Below, piece after piece: positions 1-10,026 of a stretch of DNA of 18,197 bases (its first letter is position 1; every line of letters begins with the position of its first letter). The stretch spans positions 1 through 18,197 of the forward strand of contig JAFAFY010000195.1 of NCBI GenBank assembly GCA_023423235.1, given 5' to 3'. The notes beneath the pieces were generated by a model. It had not been told where the DNA came from. It ran no database searches and worked only from the letters and a program-made list of their open reading frames with translations. Position numbers and translations under genes: made by a program. The stretch is from Pseudomonadota bacterium (GTDB taxonomy: Bacteria > Pseudomonadota > Gammaproteobacteria > Xanthomonadales > Xanthomonadaceae).

Positions 1-844
1 CCGGGTCGGCCAGCGTGCGCATGAACGCCGATACCTGCGCGAATTCGCCGCGCATCGCCTGGCACAGGTCCGCTTCCTCGACCCGCGGCGGTGACAGCGC
101 TGCGGCGCAGGACGCCGGCAGCGGCTGGTCGGGCGGCAACGCCTGCAGCATGTCCGCCAGCAGGCGGCCATGCCCCTGGGTGGCGAGCGAGACGCCCAGC
201 ATCCGCACGATCAGCGAATCCGAATTCGCACCCAGCCGCCGCCATGTCGCGATGTCCCGGCAGGCGCCATCGAGCGCGAGTGCATGGCGGCCCTGGGCGA
301 AGTGCACCGCATGCGCGGTGAGCGACAGACCCGCATTGCCGAATTCAGGCAGGGGCGCATCCTGGCGCAAGGGCAGCTTCGAGCGGTAATGGTCGTACTG
401 CGACAGCGCCTGGATGCGCGCGATCAGGGTCGCATTCGCGTCCACCAGCGCCGCGTGCGCAGGCAGGTCCGCGCGTACCTGCGCCAGGCAATCCGGTTCG
501 CGCGGCTGGCAGCCCCGCATCGTGCCCCGCGCCCGACGCAGGTCCGGATACAGCGCCGCCGCGCTGACGAAACCGCTGATCGGTGCCGGCGCCGCCTCCA
601 GCGTCGCCATGTCCTGCGCCACGATCGCAGCCTCGGCATCGGCCGGCACGTCCCAGCGCAGCAGCCAGACGGCATCGAAGGCATTGCGCCCGGGCGGCGT
701 CCACGGCGCCTGCATGGTCGCCAGCGCCGCGCGCTGCGCCGGCGTCGCACCGAGCAGGCGCGATGCCAGCCACAGACCGACGAGCGCAACCAGCAGGCTC
801 GCCAGCGTCAGTGCCAGCCAGCGCAAGCCCCGCATCGCGTCCAT
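1..844 (-). CDS. Unrecognised membrane-anchored protein, C-terminus beyond the left edge
   Basis: The frame stays open from an ATG at 844 to the window edge, giving 281 codons with no stop, so the C-terminus is missing. A purine-rich stretch (AGGGGCGG, about 850-857 on minus) precedes the ATG. The N-terminus has two charged residues and then a hydrophobic segment at about residues 7-28, which looks like a signal anchor or uncleaved signal. The rest looks soluble and probably periplasmic. It contains scattered cysteines, including a CQPREPDC pair, and a tryptophan-rich stretch soon after the anchor (PPGRNAFDAVWLLRWDVP). I do not recognise a domain and assign no function. The gene is divergent from the kinase gene, with 152 bp between the two starts, so the two may share a control region. 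A shorter start at the ATG at 835 is possible. I am confident it is coding because of the amino-acid composition and continuous frame. Confidence 0.7.
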   Translation of the reverse strand, partial: MDAMRGLRWLALTLASLLVALVGLWLASRLLGATPAQRAALATMQAPWTPPGRNAFDAVWLLRWDVPADAEAAIVAQDMATLEAAPAPISGFVSAAALYPDLRRARGTMRGCQPREPDCLAQVRADLPAHAALVDANATLIARIQALSQYDHYRSKLPLRQDAPLPEFGNAGLSLTAHAVHFAQGRHALALDGACRDIATWRRLGANSDSLIVRMLGVSLATQGHGRLLADMLQALPPDQPLPASCAAALSPPRVEEADLCQAMRGEFAQVSAFMRTLADP

Positions 845-969
845 GTGCACCGCCCCTGCATCCCGGAGCGGCGATGATGCCAGAGCGCCGCGATCCCGCC
901 CTGCCGGGGCACCGTTGCCGCGCTGGGCTATCGCAAAGCGCGTCACATCGCATTCGTGCAAGCCGTGGG

Positions 970-975
970 TATGCT
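970..975 (+). promoter_or_regulatory. Possible -10 box for the kinase gene
   Basis: TATGCT lies 21 bp before the kinase ATG, inside the 152-bp divergent gap. No convincing -35 box is visible at the expected spacing, so this rests on the -10 match and its position only. Confidence 0.25.
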
Positions 976-996
976 GTATGGCGTACAGGGGGAGCG

Positions 997-3144
997 ATGC
1001 CACAGACCAGCGCCAGTCCGCAGACGCCGCCGTTGCCGGAGATTCCCGGCTACCGGCTGCTGTGCGTGGTCGCGCATGGCGGCATGGCGATCGTCTACCG
1101 CGGCACGCAGCTCTCGCTGGGCCGCGATGTCGCGATCAAGGTGATGCGTCCCGAGGCGCTGGCCGACGAGGTCAGCCGCCGCCGCTTCGAGAACGAGGCA
1201 CGCACGATCGCGCGGCTGGAACATCCGCACATCGTCAGCATCCACGAGGTCGGGCGCACCGGCGAGGGCCTGCCCTGGTACTCGATGCCCTACCTGCCGC
1301 ACGGGCATCTGGGCCAGCGCGCATCCGTCCGCCATGCCGCAGGTGCTGCCGACGACGGATCGCTGGCGGCGGCGCCCGCGCCCGGAACCACGCCACCGGG
1401 CGCGCTGCCGGAGGCGCGCGTGCGCGAAATCCTGCGTGCGCTGCTGTCGGCGCTGGGCTATGCGCACGTGCGCGGGGTGATCCACCGCGACGTCAAGGCC
1501 GAGAACGTGCTGTTCGACGAAGCCGACCGGCCACTGCTGGCCGATTTCGGCATCGCCCTGCGCCGCGGCTACGGCACCCGGGTGACGATGGCCGGACTGG
1601 CCGTCGGCAGCACCGCCTACATGGCGCCGGAACAGGCGCGCGGGCACCAGGTCGACAAGCGCGCCGACCTCTACAGCGTCGGCGTGCTGGCCTGGGAAAT
1701 GCTCAACGGCAGCCTGCCCTACCAGGCCGACGATGCGCTGGCGATGGCGATCATGCACACCCAGAACCCGATCCCGCGACTGCCGCCGAGATTGCGCCAC
1801 TGGCAGCGGTTCATGGACCGGGCGCTGGCCAAGGAGCCGGGCCGCCGCTTTGCCGATGCCGCCGAGATGCAGGAGGCGATCGACCGGGTGCCCATGGCGG
1901 GTTCACCGACCTCGGCGCTGACGCGCGCGACCGACGCACTTGCCACCGGCGCCGGCCGTCCGGCGCGCATCGTGCTGGCCTGCGTGGCGCTGCTGGTGGT
2001 CGCGGCAACCGGTGTATGGCTGCTTGCGCGCGGCGACGCCCTGCCCACACCTGTACCGGTCATCGCCACGGCCGATGCCGCGGCGGATGCGGATGCATCC
2101 GGCGACGCCCGCGAGGCAGGCGCAACCCGCCCGGACACGGTTCCCGGCACGGCCACAGTGGCGGCCGGCGCGAGTTCGGCCGAAGTACCTGCGTCGGCCC
2201 CGCCGGACCTGAGCCGGGCGCCGATCTCGGCCAGCGACCGCCACCTCGCCGAGGCCGAGCGCCAGATCCGTGCGGGACGCCTGACCACGCCCGCCGGCGA
2301 CAACGCACTGGACCAGTTGCTGGCCGCCGCGCGCGCCGATCCCGAGCACCTGCGCATCCCGGCAACCGCCGAGCGGTTGTTCGAGGCGATCGGCCGGCGC
2401 GCCGTGCAGCGCATCGAACGCGGCGAGGACGCAGAGGCCGCGGCGCTGCTGGCGCAGGTGCGTCGCCAGGCCGCGCCGCTGGACGTGGGCGGCTTCGATG
2501 CCATGCGCCCGGTGCGGCCCCTGGTGGCCGGAGCGGTGGAGGCGCGCATCGACAAGGCGATCGCGGCGGTGGACCGCGACGACGCTCGCGCCGCGCTCGC
2601 CGCCGCCGACGCGGTAGGGCTGGACGCCAGCGATACCGCGCGCCTGCGCCGCGCCGCGATGACCATTCCCCAGCTCGATGCCGCCGGTGACCACGCCCCG
2701 GCCGGCTTGCGCGTGGTGCGCGGCGACGCCGGGGCGTTCGCCATCGCCCGCGCACCCGTCACCCGCGCCGAGTACGCGCGCTTTGCCAATGCCACCGGCC
2801 GCAAGCCGGCGCCCTGTGGACGCGCCGCGCTGCGACGTGCGCGCAACTGGGAGTCACCCGGGTTCGACCAGGCGCCAGGCGATCCGGTGGTCTGCGTCAG
2901 CTGGCACGATGCGATCGATTACGCCCGCTGGATCAGCGAGCGCACCGGGCAGAGCGTGGTCGTGGCCTCGCTTGCACAGGGCGCGACCCAGCCGCCCGCC
3001 GCGGGCGCGCCCTCGGAATGGCGCAGCGATTGCCCCCAGGCCTGCCGCCAGCGCGTGGCCGTGGGCAGCAACACCGGCACCCGCGAGCTGGACCCGGCGC
3101 GCGGCTACGACGACGTCGGCTTCCGCCTGGTGCGCCTGCCCTGA
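997..3144 (+). CDS. Transmembrane Ser/Thr protein kinase with degenerate SUMF1/FGE-like C-terminal domain
   Basis: This encodes 715 aa. The ATG at 997 is chosen because AGGGGGAG lies just upstream and the kinase fold begins soon after it. The kinase domain spans about residues 19-290. It has a glycine loop AHGGMAIVYRG (first glycine of the consensus replaced), VAIK lysine K48, helix-C glutamate E67, catalytic loop HRDVKAEN (D165), DFG at 183-185 and APE at 210-212, so catalysis should be intact. A low-complexity Ala/Pro/Gly insert (about 109-136) interrupts the region before the catalytic loop. One membrane helix follows at about 324-346, then an Ala-rich periplasmic region. The last 145 residues (569 onward) resemble a shortened SUMF1/formylglycine-generating-enzyme domain (APVTRAEYARFANATG, VSWHDAIDYARWIS, final GFRLVR). 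The layout suggests a kinase controlled by a periplasmic sensing domain. Its substrate is unknown. No type VI secretion or sigma-factor gene is visible nearby. Confidence 0.93.
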   Translation: MPQTSASPQTPPLPEIPGYRLLCVVAHGGMAIVYRGTQLSLGRDVAIKVMRPEALADEVSRRRFENEARTIARLEHPHIVSIHEVGRTGEGLPWYSMPYLPHGHLGQRASVRHAAGAADDGSLAAAPAPGTTPPGALPEARVREILRALLSALGYAHVRGVIHRDVKAENVLFDEADRPLLADFGIALRRGYGTRVTMAGLAVGSTAYMAPEQARGHQVDKRADLYSVGVLAWEMLNGSLPYQADDALAMAIMHTQNPIPRLPPRLRHWQRFMDRALAKEPGRRFADAAEMQEAIDRVPMAGSPTSALTRATDALATGAGRPARIVLACVALLVVAATGVWLLARGDALPTPVPVIATADAAADADASGDAREAGATRPDTVPGTATVAAGASSAEVPASAPPDLSRAPISASDRHLAEAERQIRAGRLTTPAGDNALDQLLAAARADPEHLRIPATAERLFEAIGRRAVQRIERGEDAEAAALLAQVRRQAAPLDVGGFDAMRPVRPLVAGAVEARIDKAIAAVDRDDARAALAAADAVGLDASDTARLRRAAMTIPQLDAAGDHAPAGLRVVRGDAGAFAIARAPVTRAEYARFANATGRKPAPCGRAALRRARNWESPGFDQAPGDPVVCVSWHDAIDYARWISERTGQSVVVASLAQGATQPPAAGAPSEWRSDCPQACRQRVAVGSNTGTRELDPARGYDDVGFRLVRLP

Positions 3145-3163
3145 ACCGTGGCGGCAGCGCGAT

Positions 3164-3186
3164 GCCCGGCAAGCGGCACGCCGGGC
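3164..3186 (+). terminator. Hairpin after the kinase gene
   Basis: GCCCGGC (3164-3170) and GCCGGGC (3180-3186) form a perfect 7-bp stem with a 9-nt loop, 20 bp after the kinase stop. No T-run follows, so termination is uncertain. The hairpin abuts the putative -10 box of the next gene. Confidence 0.4.
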
Positions 3187-3187
3187 C

Positions 3188-3193
3188 TATCAT
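3188..3193 (+). promoter_or_regulatory. Possible -10 box for the DUF502 gene
   Basis: TATCAT lies 27 bp before the DUF502 ATG, predicting a leader of about 20 nt. The same TATCATG context occurs upstream of the rhomboid gene. No -35 box is visible, because the expected place is occupied by the 3164-3186 hairpin. Confidence 0.4.
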
Positions 3194-3220
3194 GCGTGTC
3201 CCCACCTCCCCGCCACCGCC

Positions 3221-3913
3221 ATGACCGCACCTTCGCTGGGCGGGCGCCTGCAGCGCCTGTTCCTCACCGGCCTGCTGACCCTGCTGCCGATCTGGCTGAC
3301 CTGGATCGTCGTCAAGTTCGTGTTCGTACTGCTGTCGAACATCAGCACGCCCTGGGTCGGGCCCGCCGCACTGCAAATCTCCGCGTGGTTCCCGTCGCTG
3401 CGCTGGATCAACGCGCAATCGGTACAGGCGACGATCGCCATGGTCGCCACCATCGTGCTGATCCTGGTGGTCGGCTGGCTGGCGCGCCGGGTGGTCGGCC
3501 AGCGCATGCTGGGCTGGGTGGAGGCGCTGGTGCAGCGCATCCCGCTGGCCAACATCATCTACTCCAGCGCGCGCAAGCTGCTCGACATCCTGCAGACCAA
3601 GCCCGACGGCACCCAGCGCGTGGTGCTGATCGACTTTCCGCACAGCCAGATGAAATCGGTCGGCTTCGTCACCCGGGTGATCCGCGAGCGCGATACCGGG
3701 CGCGAACTGGCCGCGGTCTACGTGCCGACCACGCCCAACCCGACCTCGGGCTACCTGGAGATCGTGCCGGTGGAGAAGATCACCCCGACCGACTGGACCG
3801 TCGACCAGGCGATGAGCTTCATCATCTCCGGCGGCGCGGTGGCGCCGGACACGATCCCCTTCGACCCGCCCGCGACAGCCGCCGCATCCGCAGCGCCAAC
3901 CACGGGGACGTGA
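3221..3913 (+). CDS. DUF502 family inner-membrane protein
   Basis: This encodes 230 aa, a typical length for DUF502. The family signature is clear: PTTPNPTSGYLEIVP (starting at P169) and, later, MSFIISGG. Two hydrophobic segments are predicted at about residues 13-38 and 70-88. A basic stretch (ARRVVGQRML) follows the second segment, and then a soluble domain. The C-terminus is an Ala/Pro/Thr tail of low complexity. The molecular function of DUF502 is not established, so I give none. The ATG at 3221 matches the usual family N-terminus, with short polar residues before the first helix, although the ribosome site is weak. The gene lies 76 bp after the kinase and 67 bp before the DUF885 gene, all on the same strand, so partial co-transcription is possible. 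Confidence 0.92.
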   Translation: MTAPSLGGRLQRLFLTGLLTLLPIWLTWIVVKFVFVLLSNISTPWVGPAALQISAWFPSLRWINAQSVQATIAMVATIVLILVVGWLARRVVGQRMLGWVEALVQRIPLANIIYSSARKLLDILQTKPDGTQRVVLIDFPHSQMKSVGFVTRVIRERDTGRELAAVYVPTTPNPTSGYLEIVPVEKITPTDWTVDQAMSFIISGGAVAPDTIPFDPPATAAASAAPTTGT

Positions 3914-3980
3914 CCTTCGTCCCTTGCCGCGCGCCCGGTCGGCGGCCCAGCATCGATCCCCTTCATCCCAGGAGCCCCGC

Positions 3981-5849
<1,869 letters not shown>

Positions 5850-5899
5850 CCGGTACGGTCCCTCGACGCCGGGGGACAGTTCCTCACGCGGCAACAACG

Positions 5900-5928
5900 C
5901 GGAAGGGCCGGCATTGCGGGCCCTTCCG
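5900..5928. terminator. Shared bidirectional hairpin terminator between DUF885 gene and rhlE
   Basis: CGGAAGGGCC (5900-5909) pairs perfectly with GGCCCTTCCG (5919-5928) around a 9-nt loop. The stem lies 50 bp after the DUF885 stop and 34 bp after the helicase stop on the other strand. A short TATTT follows on plus. Because it sits between two converging genes, it probably serves both. Confidence 0.75.
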
Positions 5929-5962
5929 TATTTCCAGCGCGCCACCGTGGTGACGCGGCGAC

Positions 5963-7366
<1,404 letters not shown>

Positions 7367-7447
7367 CTGTGGAACTCCTTGCGCTTCCGCACGGCGCCGG
7401 CGGGCCACGCGCGCAAGCGCCGCGGACCCGGAGGAACGGGGGGAAGT

Positions 7448-7484
7448 CTTGCCCGGAGCTATCCAGAACCGCGCTGCGGGCAAG
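7448..7484. repeat. Perfect 8-bp inverted repeat in the rhlE upstream region
   Basis: CTTGCCCG (7448-7455) and CGGGCAAG (7477-7484) are exact reverse complements separated by 21 nt. They lie about 80-120 bp upstream of the helicase start, so they may fold in its leader RNA. They could equally be a protein-binding dyad. Confidence 0.45.
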
Positions 7485-7833
7485 GGATTTGACGGCTGCC
7501 GGATGCTCCGGGCCGTGTCTGCGCGACGAAAGACGTGCGGAATAAGTCCGCGCGGGTCGGAGACCGGCCAGTGCGGAAGGCGTACCAGGATCGTAGCCGC
7601 CGGCGCGTGGCGCGCTGGACGGGGGCAGCCGTGTTGCAGAACGGGACGCAGTCTACGCCATCGCGGCACGGCGCTCCAGTCGCCGGCGCCGGCGCGACAG
7701 CGGCCAGACAGTCATCGGCGCGTTGCCGCGGGCGCGTCGAGGCGTTCGACGCAACTCCCCAGGCGCGCCGCCGTGGCGCGATCCAAGACCGGCCCACGGC
7801 GGCGGACCGGCGCTCGGCACGGCGCTTACGCGC

Positions 7834-7839
7834 TACGAT
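7834..7839 (+). promoter_or_regulatory. Possible -10 box for the KefC-like gene
   Basis: TACGAT lies 87 bp before the antiporter ATG. The -10 match is moderate and no -35 box is evident. Confidence 0.25.
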
Positions 7840-7926
7840 CACCGGACTGCCGCGATGCCGGCCACGCCTTCCCGCACAGTCCCCGGCGTCCTCCCCCCGC
7901 CTGTCCCCTCATCAAGGAGCTCCCCG

Positions 7927-9780
7927 ATGGCCAGTGACGCCATGGCGGCCACCGACCAGTTGGTCCGCGTCGTCGCCCTGCTCGGCGCAGCGGTCGTGGC
8001 GGTGCCGATCTTCCGCCGGCTCGGGCTCGGCTCGGTGCTGGGCTATCTCGCCGCCGGCCTGGTCATCGGCCCGTTCGGCCTGGGCTGGTTTTCAGACCCG
8101 CAGGCGATCCTGCATGTCGCCGAACTTGGCGTGGTGATGTTCCTGTTCGTCATCGGGCTGGAGATGCGGCCCTCGCATCTGTGGAGCCTGCGCCGGCAGA
8201 TCTTCGGCCTGGGCACGCTGCAGATCTTCACCGCGATCGCTGCGCTCACCCTGCTCGGCCGGCTGGGCGGTTTCGCCTGGCCGGTGGCGTTCGTCGGCGC
8301 GGCGGGTTTCGTGATGACCTCCACCGCCGTGGTGATGCAGCTGCTGGGCGAACGCGGCGAGCTGACCCTGCCGCGCGGCCAGAAGATCGTCTCGGTGCTG
8401 CTGTTCGAGGACCTGCTGATCGTGCCGCTGCTGGCGCTGCTGGCGTTCCTGGCGCCGGCGGCGGCAAGCGACGCGGATGCGCCCTCGCGCTGGGTCTCGG
8501 TCGGCATCGGTGTGGCGTCGCTGGCCGGGCTGATCGTTGCGGGCATCTACCTGCTCAATCCGATGTTCCGGATCCTGGCCGCGGCCAAGGCGCGCGAGGT
8601 GATGACCGCCGCCGCCCTGCTGGTGGTGCTGGGCGCGGCGCTGCTGATGCAGCTGGGCGGGCTGTCGATGGCGATGGGCGCGTTCCTGGCCGGCGTGCTG
8701 CTGTCGGAATCCGCGTTCCGCCACCAGATCGAGGCCGACGTGGAGCCGTTCCGCGGCATCCTGCTCGGGCTGTTCTTCCTCGGCGTGGGCATGGCGCTGG
8801 ACCTGGCGGTGGTGGCCGCCAACTGGCCGTTCATCGCCGCCGCCGTGCTGGCGGCCATGGCGACCAAGGCGGCCTGCATCTACCTGGTGGCGCGTGCGAC
8901 CCGCAGCGCCCACGGCGAGGCGCTCGAGCGCGCGGTACTGATGGCCCAGGGGGGCGAGTTCGCGTTCGTGCTGTTTGCCACCGCGGCGGCCAACGGGCTG
9001 ATCGACGCCGAGATCAACGCCAACCTCACCGCGATCGTGGTGCTGTCGATGGCGCTCACGCCACTGGCGGTGCTGGCCATGCAGCGCTTCATGACCCGGC
9101 CGGCGCCGGCGCGGCCCGGCGATGTGGAAGACGTCGACGGCCAGAGCGGCAGCGTGCTGATCATCGGTTTCGGCCGCTTCGGCCAGGTGATGAGCCAGTC
9201 GTTGCTGGCGCGCGACATCGACGTGACCATCATCGACACCGATATCGAAATGATCCAGAGCGCCGCGGACTTCGGCTTCAAGGTCTACTACGGCGACGGC
9301 ACCCGGCTCGATGTGCTGCACGCCTCCGGCGCGGCCACCGCGCGGGCGATCGCCATCTGCACCGACGACCGCGATGCCACCGACCGCATCGTCGCACTGG
9401 CCGGGCACGCATTCCCGCAGGCGCGGGTGCTGGCGCGCGCGTTCGACCGCGAGCACGCGCTGGCGCTGGTCAACGCGGGCGTCGATTTCCAGATCCGCGA
9501 GACCTTCGAATCGGCGGTGGCGTTCGGCGCGGCCGCGCTGCGCGCGCTGGGCGTGGACGACGACGAGGCGGAGGCGATCGCCGAGCAGGTCCGCCAGCTC
9601 GATGGCGAGCGCTTCGAGCTTGAAATCGTCAGCAACGACACCCGTGCCGGGATTCCGCTGCTGCTCAAGAACACCGACGGCCCCGGTCCGAAACCGGTGC
9701 CGCTGACACGGCCGCGCCGCGAGAGCCGGTCGCTGAACCCCGCACCTGCCGAGCCCGGCAAGCCGCCGCCGACGTCCTGA
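7927..9780 (+). CDS. KefC-like K+/H+ antiporter (CPA2 family) with RCK domain
   Basis: This encodes 617 aa, close to the length of E. coli KefC. The ATG has AAGGAG seven bases upstream. Residues up to about 390 form a multi-helix CPA2 transporter domain, with ELGVVMFLFVIGLEM near the start. The regulatory loop has HQIEADVEPF at 266-275, matching the position of the acidic gating loop of KefB/KefC (HALESD in E. coli). A cytoplasmic RCK/TrkA-N domain follows, with the nucleotide-binding motif GFGRFGQ (414-420) and an acidic residue at the end of the next strand (IIDTD). Then come YYGDGTRLDVL and RETFESAVAFG, both closely KefC-like. The C-terminus ends in a Pro-rich tail. It probably exchanges K+ for H+ across the inner membrane, in response to nucleotide or glutathione conjugates in the Kef model. 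No KefF/KefG-type quinone reductase gene adjoins it, so glutathione control is inferred only by similarity. Confidence 0.92.
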   Translation: MASDAMAATDQLVRVVALLGAAVVAVPIFRRLGLGSVLGYLAAGLVIGPFGLGWFSDPQAILHVAELGVVMFLFVIGLEMRPSHLWSLRRQIFGLGTLQIFTAIAALTLLGRLGGFAWPVAFVGAAGFVMTSTAVVMQLLGERGELTLPRGQKIVSVLLFEDLLIVPLLALLAFLAPAAASDADAPSRWVSVGIGVASLAGLIVAGIYLLNPMFRILAAAKAREVMTAAALLVVLGAALLMQLGGLSMAMGAFLAGVLLSESAFRHQIEADVEPFRGILLGLFFLGVGMALDLAVVAANWPFIAAAVLAAMATKAACIYLVARATRSAHGEALERAVLMAQGGEFAFVLFATAAANGLIDAEINANLTAIVVLSMALTPLAVLAMQRFMTRPAPARPGDVEDVDGQSGSVLIIGFGRFGQVMSQSLLARDIDVTIIDTDIEMIQSAADFGFKVYYGDGTRLDVLHASGAATARAIAICTDDRDATDRIVALAGHAFPQARVLARAFDREHALALVNAGVDFQIRETFESAVAFGAAALRALGVDDDEAEAIAEQVRQLDGERFELEIVSNDTRAGIPLLLKNTDGPGPKPVPLTRPRRESRSLNPAPAEPGKPPPTS

Positions 9781-9848
9781 CGCCAACGCATGCGTCTGCC
9801 AGCGGTGACGCCCATCCGCACCGGCACCTGCCGTGCCGTGCACGCCGT

Positions 9849-9866
9849 TGCCTGCCGACGCAGGCA
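9849..9866 (+). terminator. Hairpin downstream of the KefC-like gene
   Basis: TGCCTGC (9849-9855) and GCAGGCA (9860-9866) form a perfect 7-bp stem with a 4-nt loop, about 70 bp past the stop. There is no T-run, so this is a weak terminator candidate. Confidence 0.35.
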
Positions 9867-9945
9867 CCCTGGCACGCCAGCACCGCCAGGCCGGGAGCAC
9901 GCCGCGCCGCGGCCACGCGCATCCCACGCATGACCTTCGACACCC

Positions 9946-9986
9946 CCGGGGTGCCGGGGCCGGGCGTAAAGTGACGGCACCCCGGG
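9946..9986. repeat. Perfect 11-bp inverted repeat around the M13 gene promoter
   Basis: CCCGGGGTGCC (9946-9956) and GGCACCCCGGG (9976-9986) are exact reverse complements with a 19-nt spacer. The spacer contains the putative -10 box TAAAGT. The dyad ends 40 bp before the GTG start of the M13 gene. It may be an operator dyad, or an mRNA or terminator hairpin. Confidence 0.5.
9967..9972 (+). promoter_or_regulatory. Possible -10 box for the M13 peptidase gene
   Basis: TAAAGT, in the context GCGTAAAGTG, lies 54 bp before the start codon, in the spacer of the 11-bp inverted repeat. No clear -35 box is seen; its expected place falls within or near the left arm. Confidence 0.4.
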
Positions 9987-10026
9987 CGCTGGCCGTCCGG
10001 CGATTTCCCATTTCCGGAGTCCTGCC

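Larger units (their letters stand above)
7367..7926. other. Gene-free gap between rhlE and the KefC-like gene
   Basis: These 560 bp separate two divergent genes. Open frames on both strands here are Arg/Ala/Pro-rich, have no recognisable domain, and look like by-products of high G+C. The gap holds the helicase ribosome site (7375-7380), a perfect inverted repeat (7448-7484), a possible antiporter -10 box (7834-7839) and the antiporter ribosome site AAGGAG (7914-7919). I see no tRNA-like or riboswitch-like structure that I can name. Such a long gap could hold a long helicase leader or a small RNA. Confidence 0.6.

Noticed and set aside
414..2690. Open frame of 758 codons on plus in another frame over the kinase gene
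   Set aside because: Arg/Gly/Ala-rich with no domain; the kinase frame carries every catalytic motif.
2701..3144. Kinase tail as an active formylglycine-generating enzyme
   Set aside because: The domain is much shorter than the family, lacks the LPTEAEWE core stretch, and is fused to a kinase; enzymatic activity is not supported.
7367..7669. In-frame extension of the RhlE protein by about 100 residues
   Set aside because: No helicase similarity and Arg/Pro-rich; the ATG at 7366 has a strong AAGGAG and gives the normal N-terminus.
7459..7842. Possible 127-codon gene on minus in the rhlE-kefC gap
   Set aside because: Arg/Ala/Pro-rich with no domain or convincing ribosome site; composition matches shadow frames elsewhere in the window.
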